A stretch of DNA of 19,711 nt from Candidatus Brocadiaceae bacterium (lineage in GTDB: Bacteria > Planctomycetota > Brocadiia > SM23-32), in assembly GCA_030615435.1 (NCBI GenBank), contig JAUWZH010000011.1, positions 1-19,711 on the forward strand, read 5' to 3'. Of this stretch, positions 13,945-19,711 are shown one piece after another. How positions within the stretch are numbered: position 1 is the first letter of the stretch; each line of letters begins with the position of its first letter. The translations under genes were made by a program, and so were the position numbers. The notes beneath the pieces were generated by a model that did no database searches, was not told where the DNA came from, and saw only the letters and a list, made by a program, of their open reading frames with translations.

Positions 13945-15861
13945 GTGCCGAGACTGGCCATCAAAGAAGGACCGGGCAGCGGCGACGCCTTCGAGCTGTT
14001 GCAAGGCACGGCGACGATAGGCCGGGACGCCGGGAATACCCTGCGTCTGGCCGACAGGACGCTTTCTCGTTTCCACGCTCGCATCACCCGGAGCGGGGGG
14101 GATTGCTACGTCAGCGACCTGGAGAGCCACAACGGCACCCTGGTCAACGGCGAACGCATCCGCCGAAAAAAGCTCAATCACATGGACGAAATCCGCCTCG
14201 GCAACGTCGTGCTCATCTTCCTGGAGGATGACGTCTCCGACGCGGACGTTCTTCTGCGATCCGAAGGGGCCGAACCTGAGATCACCCAGACAGTGGACAT
14301 AGGGGATTCATCGGTCCTCCTGCTTGGCAGCGGGGCGAGCCGCAGCGAGCTGGTCATCTCCAATCAGCGACTCGTAGCCCTTACGGAGCTGGCCCAGGCC
14401 GTGGCATCGGTCAGGGGCCTGCCGACCCTTTTCGATCTGGCCATAGACAGCGTGAACCGGACGCTGGATCCGGACCGCACCCTGCCGATCGTTTGCCGGG
14501 AGGACGGGGCTCTGCTGCCTTACATCCGGGCTAAGAGCGGATTCGACCGAGGGGTAGAAGGAGTGGGCATCAGCAAGAAGGTAGTGGAGCACAGTCTGAA
14601 GAAGGGCGTTGCGGTGCTCAGTCGGCGTGCTTTCCGGCCCGGAGCTGCCCGCTGCAAGGGCGGGGCGGAGGCGCGGCAGATTACGAGTGTGCTTTGCGCC
14701 CCCCTGATCGGGGGAAGGACCCACGGGGTGATATACTGCGACAGGGTCAACCGGGCGGATGAATACGAGCGCGCGGACCTGCAGCACCTCTGTTCGGTCG
14801 CGGCCGAGATCGCGGCTGCCATGGAGAACATCCGCGCCTACGAAGAAGTGGCGGCGAGGGCGCGAAACCTGGAAAGGGAGGTACAAGGCCAGTACGACCT
14901 GCTGGGGCAGAGCCCCCCGATAAGAGAGGTTTTCCGATTCATCCGAAAGGCCGCCCCCACAGGGGCCAGTGTGTTGATCTGCGGTGAGAGCGGCACGGGC
15001 AAGGAGCTTGTGGCTCACGCCATCCACTTCAACAGCCCCCGCAGCAAGGGCCCTTTCGAGCCGGTCAACTGCGCCGCCATGAGCCAGAGCCTGATCGAAA
15101 GCGAGCTGTTCGGGCATGTGAAGGGGGCCTTCACCGGCGCAATCCACGACCGCCTGGGACGCTTCGAGCTCGCCAACAAGGGCACGATATTCCTGGACGA
15201 GATAGGCGCCCTGCCTTTGGACTGCCAGACGAAGCTGCTGCGCGTGCTGGAAGAGGGAACGGTGCGGCGCGTAGGGGACGTGAAGGACCGCAAGGTGGAC
15301 GTGCGGGTTATCGCGGCTACCAACGAGGACCTGGACGCGGCCAGGGAACAGGGCCGCTTCCGAAAAGACCTCTTCTACCGGCTCGACGTCCTGCGCACCG
15401 ACCTTCCCCCCCTGCGGGAACGCGACGAAGACATCGAGCTTCTGGCGCATCACTTCCTCGCCGAGTTCAGCGAGAAGTGCGGCCGCATCATCAAAGGATT
15501 CGATCCTGCCGTGAGGGAGGTCTTTCACAGTTACCCCTGGCCCGGCAACGTGCGGGAACTCAAGAACGTGGTGGAGCGCATGGTCATCATGTGCGAGGAT
15601 GAAATCCTGACGCCAGAGCTCCTTCCGGCGGAGCTGTGCGACGTGCGGGCTCGCAGCCGGGCAAGAGCCTCCGGGCCGAACTCGGCGGCCGAGCACGCTG
15701 CCGACCAGCTCCAGGAGATGCGGTCCCTCCAGGAGGTAGAAAAGCGCCACATCCTGAGCGTGCTTCGTGAGACCGGCGGCAACAAGAAGAAAACCGCCGA
15801 GATACTGGGGGTGGATCGGAGCACGCTCTACGCAAAACTGAAGCGCTACAAGGGCGGGTAA
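13945..15861 (+). CDS. Sigma54-dependent transcriptional activator with FHA and GAF domains
   Basis: A 638-residue regulator. An N-terminal FHA domain (about 1-95; GRDAGNTLRLADRTLSRFHARI and SHNGTLVNGERI) would read a phosphothreonine on a partner. A GAF-like sensor follows (about 140-305). The AAA+ domain has Walker A GESGTGKE (near 347), the sigma54 contact loop GAFTGA (near 394), Walker B IFLDEIG (near 416) and YPWPGNVRELKN. A Fis-type helix-turn-helix ends the protein (GGNKKKTAEILGVDRSTLYAKLKRY). Translation likely starts at GTG 13945, 26 bases after dgt, with GGAGGG upstream; the frame is open further up but overlaps dgt. A Ser/Thr kinase partner is expected but not encoded in the window. 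No sigma54 promoter was recognised here, so the target is unknown. Confidence 0.94.
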   Translation: MPRLAIKEGPGSGDAFELLQGTATIGRDAGNTLRLADRTLSRFHARITRSGGDCYVSDLESHNGTLVNGERIRRKKLNHMDEIRLGNVVLIFLEDDVSDADVLLRSEGAEPEITQTVDIGDSSVLLLGSGASRSELVISNQRLVALTELAQAVASVRGLPTLFDLAIDSVNRTLDPDRTLPIVCREDGALLPYIRAKSGFDRGVEGVGISKKVVEHSLKKGVAVLSRRAFRPGAARCKGGAEARQITSVLCAPLIGGRTHGVIYCDRVNRADEYERADLQHLCSVAAEIAAAMENIRAYEEVAARARNLEREVQGQYDLLGQSPPIREVFRFIRKAAPTGASVLICGESGTGKELVAHAIHFNSPRSKGPFEPVNCAAMSQSLIESELFGHVKGAFTGAIHDRLGRFELANKGTIFLDEIGALPLDCQTKLLRVLEEGTVRRVGDVKDRKVDVRVIAATNEDLDAAREQGRFRKDLFYRLDVLRTDLPPLRERDEDIELLAHHFLAEFSEKCGRIIKGFDPAVREVFHSYPWPGNVRELKNVVERMVIMCEDEILTPELLPAELCDVRARSRARASGPNSAAEHAADQLQEMRSLQEVEKRHILSVLRETGGNKKKTAEILGVDRSTLYAKLKRYKGG

Positions 15862-16093
15862 GTGTCCGCAGAGGCGAAGAACCGCCGACGGGGAATGCCC
15901 TTGTGTGGGAAAATACGTCATGCAAGACGCGCCCGTTGTGTGTGGGGTCCTCCTGAAGGGAATTTTGCCCTCCTCGGGGCATTCTGGGTTGGTGGATCCG
16001 GGGTGAGGGCGTTTCGGTCTTTCGTGATCCTGTTCGAGGGTCTTTCACTTACGTGCATCTGTATTTGTGCCTGCCGGCGCGCGGAGAACGCGG
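15862..16093. other. Intergenic region without a recognisable gene
   Basis: No convincing ORF, RNA gene or T-tailed terminator is seen. The only structure is GAATGCCC (15893-15900) complementary to GGGCATTC (15977-15984), with a small AGGG/CCCT hairpin (15957-15971) inside. This might end transcription of the sigma54 activator gene, but evidence is weak. Confidence 0.4.
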
Positions 16094-16121
16094 TTGTTTT
16101 TCAGCGCCGGGCGGCTATAAT
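16094..16121 (+). promoter_or_regulatory. Putative sigma70-type promoter of the PIN-TRAM / ispD pair
   Basis: TTGTTT (16094-16099), 16 bases, then a perfect TATAAT (16116-16121). Initiation near 16128 would give a leader of about 68 bases. Confidence 0.55.
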
Positions 16122-16153
16122 GCAAGGGGTAGTTGTTGGGGTATCGTTTTGTG

Positions 16154-16182
16154 TCCGCCGGCGCGTTAGCGGGACCGGCGGA
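16154..16182 (+). other. Leader hairpin abutting the PIN-TRAM ribosome-binding site
   Basis: TCCGCCGG (16154-16161) pairs with CCGGCGGA (16175-16182). The 3' arm ends one base before the GGGAGGT ribosome-binding site (16183-16189). Stacking here could limit ribosome access. Confidence 0.4.
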
Positions 16183-16195
16183 GGGAGGTCCAGCG

Positions 16196-17263
16196 GTGGT
16201 GATTTGGTTCCTGCGAGCGCTCTTTATCATGGCGGCGGCAGCAGCCGGCAGCGCCTTCGGCAGCGACTTTCAGAAGCCCCTGGTCGGGATCGTTTGCGGG
16301 CTTCTGGGAGGCGGCGTCATCGTCGTTCTGGAGGCGTTGATGAGCACCCGCCCCTTGGCGCTCATCTCCTCGGTCGTATTCGGGACGCTGGTTGGTCTCC
16401 TGTTCGCCGCGCTGGCTCAGAGGGTTGTGCTGCTCGTGTTGAAGCCTTTCAAGGACTCCGTTTTGCAGGAGGCTTTCGAGCGCGATCTGGGGCTTGCGTT
16501 GATTGTCATCTCGATCTACCTGGGTGTGGCGTTCCTGTACCAGACGCGCGATAAGTTCCGCACGGTCATTCCATACGTGGAGTTCCGCCGGGAGGAAAGG
16601 GGGGCCCGGCCCATCCTGCTGGATACCAACGTGCTGGTGGACGGGCGAGTTGCCGAAGTGCTCGGCACGGGCATCGTTGACGGACCCATTCTCGTGCCCC
16701 AGATCGTGCTGCGGGAACTTCATAAACTCGCCGACTCGGAGGATAGGATCAGGAAAGAACGCGGCCTGCTCGGGATGCGCATGCTCGAAGAAATCCGCAA
16801 GAACCCCCGGCTCGAGGTTCGCATTGGGGGAACACAGGCAGATTCTGGGGAGCCGGTGGACGAGAGGCTGGTCCAGATTGCCAAGAAACGCAACGCGCGC
16901 ATAATGACCAACGACTATAGCCTGAACCGTGTGGCCTCCCTGGAGGGGCTCGACATCATCAACCTGAATGAGTTGTCCAACGCCCTCAAACCCGTCGCAC
17001 TGCCCGACGAGCACCTTTCGTTGAAGCTTTTGCGCGAGGGCGAGCAGCCGGGTCAGGCGGTGGGCTACCTCCAAGACGGCACCATAGTGGTGGTGGAGCA
17101 GGCCCGTCGGTTGGTCGGCCAGGAGGTCGACATAGTCGTCACCAATACGATCACCCGCGACACCGGCCGCATGATCTTCGGCCGGTTGGCTTCAGCCTCC
17201 CCCGACAGCACCAGGAGGCCGGCCAGACGATCCAGCAGAGGCAGACCCGGCTCAAATGCCTGA
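16196..17263 (+). CDS. Membrane-anchored PIN-TRAM domain ribonuclease-like protein (YacL type)
   Basis: A 355-residue protein with four membrane helices in the first 125 residues. It then has a PIN nuclease domain (ILLDTNVLVDGR near 141; RELHKLADSEDRIRKERG; RIMTNDYSLNRVA supplies the last acidic residue) and a C-terminal TRAM RNA-binding domain (about 283-331, GQAVGYLQDGTIVVVEQARRLVGQEV). The acidic PIN residues are present, so it should be an active RNase, as proposed for Bacillus YacL. Start is GTG 16196, six bases after GGGAGGT; GTG 16199 is equally possible. The longer frame from 16133 lacks a ribosome-binding site and covers the leader hairpin. Its stop overlaps the ispD start by 8 bases. 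The yacL-ispD order is also seen in Firmicutes. Confidence 0.93.
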   Translation: MVIWFLRALFIMAAAAAGSAFGSDFQKPLVGIVCGLLGGGVIVVLEALMSTRPLALISSVVFGTLVGLLFAALAQRVVLLVLKPFKDSVLQEAFERDLGLALIVISIYLGVAFLYQTRDKFRTVIPYVEFRREERGARPILLDTNVLVDGRVAEVLGTGIVDGPILVPQIVLRELHKLADSEDRIRKERGLLGMRMLEEIRKNPRLEVRIGGTQADSGEPVDERLVQIAKKRNARIMTNDYSLNRVASLEGLDIINLNELSNALKPVALPDEHLSLKLLREGEQPGQAVGYLQDGTIVVVEQARRLVGQEVDIVVTNTITRDTGRMIFGRLASASPDSTRRPARRSSRGRPGSNA

Positions 17264-18095
17264 CAGTGCTCGTCCCACTCCCCGCCGAGAGCCTCCGGGC
17301 CAAACCCGTTCCGCAGAGCTCAGCCCCTTCAGTGCGGTAGTTCCTGCTGCGGGTGGGAGCGACCGAATGGGAGCAGGACTGAGAAAACCCCTTCTTTCTC
17401 TCGATTCCATTCCGATCCTCTTGCACACGCTCTGCCGCCTGAAGGCCGCCTCCGGATGCAAGGAAATGGTGCTCGCCGTCCACCCGCTGGACCTCGTCTT
17501 CTATACTCCTGAGCGGCGAGAGAGTTTGCGGGCGGAGTTCGGCGTAAAGGCGATCGTTGCCGGGGGCGCAACCAGGCAGGAAAGCGTCCTGACAGCGCTG
17601 GAGGCCACAACCACCGGCTTGCCCCTCGTGCTCATCCACGATGCCGTGCGGCCCCTGGTGGAGGTCGAGCTTATCGAGCGGGTCGCCCTCCGTGCCGGGG
17701 AATGTGGGGCGGCCCTGGCTGCCGTGCCTGCCGTCGCTACCATTAAAGAAGTGGCTCCGGACGGTCACGTCCTGCGCACCCCGCCGAGGGAGTCCGTCTG
17801 GATGGCTCAGACTCCCCAGTGTTTTCGCAGGGAGCTCATCGTGCGTGCGCACCGTCAGGCGCGACGCGATGGGTTCGTCGGGACGGACGACGCCTTGCTC
17901 GTCGAGCGTCTGGGCCATCGCGTCGAGGTGGTCGAGGGCAGCCCGGAGAACCTCAAGATCACCACGCCGACAGACCTGGCCGTTGCGGAAACGCTCCTGC
18001 GCCGACAGAGGGAGCAGGGGGTGAAAGCCGCAGAGGTTCCGGTTCGCTACGGGAAGATCTTTCCGGAATGCGGCGCGAGGCAGCGCCTGATGTGA
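17256..18095 (+). CDS. ispD: 2-C-methyl-D-erythritol 4-phosphate cytidylyltransferase
   Basis: A 279-residue enzyme of the MEP isoprenoid pathway that transfers CMP to methylerythritol phosphate. The nucleotide loop is VPAAGGSDRMGAGLRKPLL (the family usually has AAGxGxRMGxxxPKQ), followed by HDAVRPL, the TDDALLVE segment and GSPENLKITTPTDLAVAE. The catalytic Arg and Lys of the loop are kept. Compared with the usual 230 residues it has an N-terminal extension of about 27 residues rich in Pro and Arg and a C-terminal tail of about 25. The ATG overlaps the stop of the PIN-TRAM gene, so coupling is likely; a later start inside the extension is possible. IspF is not adjacent. Confidence 0.93.
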   Translation: MPDSARPTPRREPPGQTRSAELSPFSAVVPAAGGSDRMGAGLRKPLLSLDSIPILLHTLCRLKAASGCKEMVLAVHPLDLVFYTPERRESLRAEFGVKAIVAGGATRQESVLTALEATTTGLPLVLIHDAVRPLVEVELIERVALRAGECGAALAAVPAVATIKEVAPDGHVLRTPPRESVWMAQTPQCFRRELIVRAHRQARRDGFVGTDDALLVERLGHRVEVVEGSPENLKITTPTDLAVAETLLRRQREQGVKAAEVPVRYGKIFPECGARQRLM

Positions 18096-18225
18096 AAGGC
18101 CCCACGAGATGTCCCTCATCGGCACCGGAAGGTGGGGGGGATGGCCCTGGCGCCAGGACGGATGTGTGCCGGTTGCCCTCGCCCGTCGCCGCGGGGACAC
18201 GTTCATACGGAGCGAAAACTCTTGT

Positions 18226-18241
18226 CTCCTTTGAAAAGGAG
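18226..18241 (+). promoter_or_regulatory. Hairpin that hides the ribosome-binding site of the next gene
   Basis: CTCCTTT (18226-18232) is perfectly complementary to AAAGGAG (18235-18241), which is the Shine-Dalgarno sequence 8 bases before the ATG at 18250. With a usable loop this gives a 6-bp stem with a TGAA loop. Upstream, CCTGGCGCCAGG (18146-18157) is a perfect 12-base palindrome that might be an operator. Confidence 0.5.
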
Positions 18242-18249
18242 CTTCTCCC

Positions 18250-19711
18250 ATGCGTGGATATGAGGCGGTGGCAGCAAGGCGGTCGGTGCGTCTCTATGCG
18301 GCGTCGGTTGTCGGAGTGCTCTGTTTCCTGGCGGCGGCCGCCGCGCAGCCGCTCAGCCCGGAGGCTCTCGACCGGCCCCTGGAGCAGATCCTGCCGGAGC
18401 GGACACTGCTTTACGTCTCGATCAGGAACCCTTCCAGGCAAGAGTCTTTCCGGGAGTCGGCCCTGGGCAAAATCGCCCGGGACCCGGAGATGAAGGCGTT
18501 CCTGGACGACGTCAAGCGCGAGTATTCGCGCCTCCTGCACCTCCACGGCCCGGATCTCCCCGTGGCCCCGGAACTGATCGAAGAGTTTCTGAGCACCGAG
18601 GTGTCGGTGGCGTTCACCGGGATGCAGATGAGTGCGCAGGGAATGCCTGAGCCGGGCCTGGTGGGTTCGGCGGTCATCCAGAGGCCCCCCGCCGAAGTGG
18701 AGGGTATGCTCCAGGCGATCCTGCGCAAGCTCACAGGCGGTGGCGGAGGCGCGGCCGCAGGGCCGGCCTTCGAGCATAGGGGAACCACAGTGAAGGCGCT
18801 GATGGTGCCACCCGTGCGGCTTCTCTACGCGTTCGCGGGCCGGCGCCTGCTGGTGAGCACCAGCGAGACGACCATGCGCGACGTGCTGGACCGGGCGGCC
18901 GGGGAGGGACGCTCGCTCGCCGACGAGGCTACGTTCAAGAAGGTGATGGCGCGGCTGGGCGGCTCCGGGGGAATGCTCTGTCTCTATGCCGACACGAAAG
19001 GCCTGCTGGAGCAGTTCGGGCCGGCCATGCCGCCCGTCGCAGGCAACGTGCTTCGCGAGCTGGGTCTCCATGAGGTCCGTGCGGTTGGCATGGCTTCGCG
19101 CTTTACAGACGGCGGCATCCGCGATTCCCTTTACCTATATGCCCCGGGCGAGCGCGGTGGAATCTTGCCGCCCGCCGGCAAGGAGGCGGATCTGTCCCTG
19201 CTCGGGTGGGTTCCAGAAGACGCCCAAATGATGTCCCTGTTCAGGCTCGACGCCGAGCGGACTTATGCGGCCTTCATGCAGGCTATCTCACAGGGCGATC
19301 CGAGCGCCTTTGACGAAATGGCCGCGGACATCGCCGAGGTCGAGGAACGCCTCGGCTTCCGCCTGCGCCAGGACCTGCTCGCCTCGCTCGGCGACCAATA
19401 CCTGTTCTTCCAGGCCCCGCACGAGACGGTGTTGGCCGTCGAGGTGAAGGACCCGGCGAAGCTGGAGGAGTGCATCGCGAGTCTCGTGGAGGCAGCAGAG
19501 GGCAATGTCGTGCTGAAGCGCATGGACTACGACGGCGCCTCCATTCGCTGCGTGCGGGTCACCGGGGCGCCCGTGCCGTTCTCACCTTCGTATACCTTCC
19601 ACAAGGGGTTTGTGGTCATCGGGTTGTATCCCCAGACGCTCAAGGGCTTCCTGTCCCGAATGAAACGTGCCGAGTCCTCCATCCTGGACAACGAGGATTT
19701 CAAGAGGGTCG
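18250..19711 (+). CDS. Secreted DUF3352-like protein (partial)
   Basis: The frame is open from the ATG to the window edge, giving 487 residues without a stop. A signal peptide is clear: basic start, hydrophobic run (LYAASVVGVLCFLAAAAA) and a probable cut before QPLSPEAL. The mature part contains ERTLLYVSIRN, RRLLVSTSETTMRDVLDRA, LVSTSE-type strands, DLLASLGDQYLFFQAP, and VLAVEVKDPAKLEECIASL. Alternating beta strands and helices with ends like VVIGLYPQTLKGFLSRM resemble DUF3352 proteins, which are secreted and of unknown function. AAAGGAG lies 8 bases before the ATG but is locked in a hairpin. It is separated from ispD by 154 bases and may have its own promoter. Confidence 0.8.
   Translation, partial: MRGYEAVAARRSVRLYAASVVGVLCFLAAAAAQPLSPEALDRPLEQILPERTLLYVSIRNPSRQESFRESALGKIARDPEMKAFLDDVKREYSRLLHLHGPDLPVAPELIEEFLSTEVSVAFTGMQMSAQGMPEPGLVGSAVIQRPPAEVEGMLQAILRKLTGGGGGAAAGPAFEHRGTTVKALMVPPVRLLYAFAGRRLLVSTSETTMRDVLDRAAGEGRSLADEATFKKVMARLGGSGGMLCLYADTKGLLEQFGPAMPPVAGNVLRELGLHEVRAVGMASRFTDGGIRDSLYLYAPGERGGILPPAGKEADLSLLGWVPEDAQMMSLFRLDAERTYAAFMQAISQGDPSAFDEMAADIAEVEERLGFRLRQDLLASLGDQYLFFQAPHETVLAVEVKDPAKLEECIASLVEAAEGNVVLKRMDYDGASIRCVRVTGAPVPFSPSYTFHKGFVVIGLYPQTLKGFLSRMKRAESSILDNEDFKRV

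Noticed and set aside
14308..15921. A 537-codon open frame on the minus strand opposite the sigma54 activator
   Set aside because: Antisense shadow of a gene with intact FHA, AAA+ and HTH motifs; no family likeness of its own.
1..19711. CRISPR arrays, tRNA genes, prophage genes
   Set aside because: No regularly spaced direct repeats, no tRNA-like CCA-ended cloverleaf and no phage protein motifs were seen in any intergenic region.

Overview
The window is a GC-rich, densely coded chromosomal stretch from a Gram-negative bacterium. An LptF/LptG-type lipopolysaccharide export permease and a sphingolipid-type locus imply an outer membrane. The gene mix fits an uncultured lineage such as Planctomycetota/PVC or a neighbouring phylum: a FHA-GAF-sigma54 regulator, a Gfo/Idh/MocA oxidoreductase, metX-metW, a membrane PIN-TRAM protein beside ispD, and a type A RNase P RNA. 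The sequence alone does not fix the phylum. No phage, CRISPR array, tRNA or rRNA was seen.

Left part (1-3022, minus strand): a probable bacterial ceramide/sphingolipid operon. It runs from a serine palmitoyltransferase-like enzyme (spt) to a GNAT-fold acyltransferase resembling bacterial ceramide synthase, then to an NAD-dependent epimerase/reductase (CerR-like) that leaves the window. Divergent from it (3275-5437, plus) are an ECF sigma factor and its zinc-finger, membrane-anchored anti-sigma factor. The shared intergenic region holds promoter-like elements facing both ways and a G/C inverted repeat.

Middle-left (5438-8968, plus): a methionine-biosynthesis neighbourhood. A 54-codon in-frame remnant of metY keeps only the two ends of the enzyme and is followed by a terminator. 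Next come two small conserved-looking genes of unknown function, then metX, metW and nth (endonuclease III).

Middle (9081-11292, minus): an LptF/LptG permease and a Gfo/Idh/MocA oxidoreductase with its own promoter. From 11444 on the plus strand there is a TATAAT promoter and RNase P RNA carrying two nearly identical accessory hairpins. A 176-bp MITE-like element follows, with 18-bp terminal inverted repeats and TAA target duplications.

Right part (12231-19711, plus): a HIT hydrolase, a dNTP triphosphohydrolase and a FHA-GAF-sigma54 activator form a tight cluster. A new promoter then drives a membrane PIN-TRAM protein overlapping ispD. Last is a secreted DUF3352-like protein whose ribosome-binding site lies inside a small hairpin; it runs off the right end.
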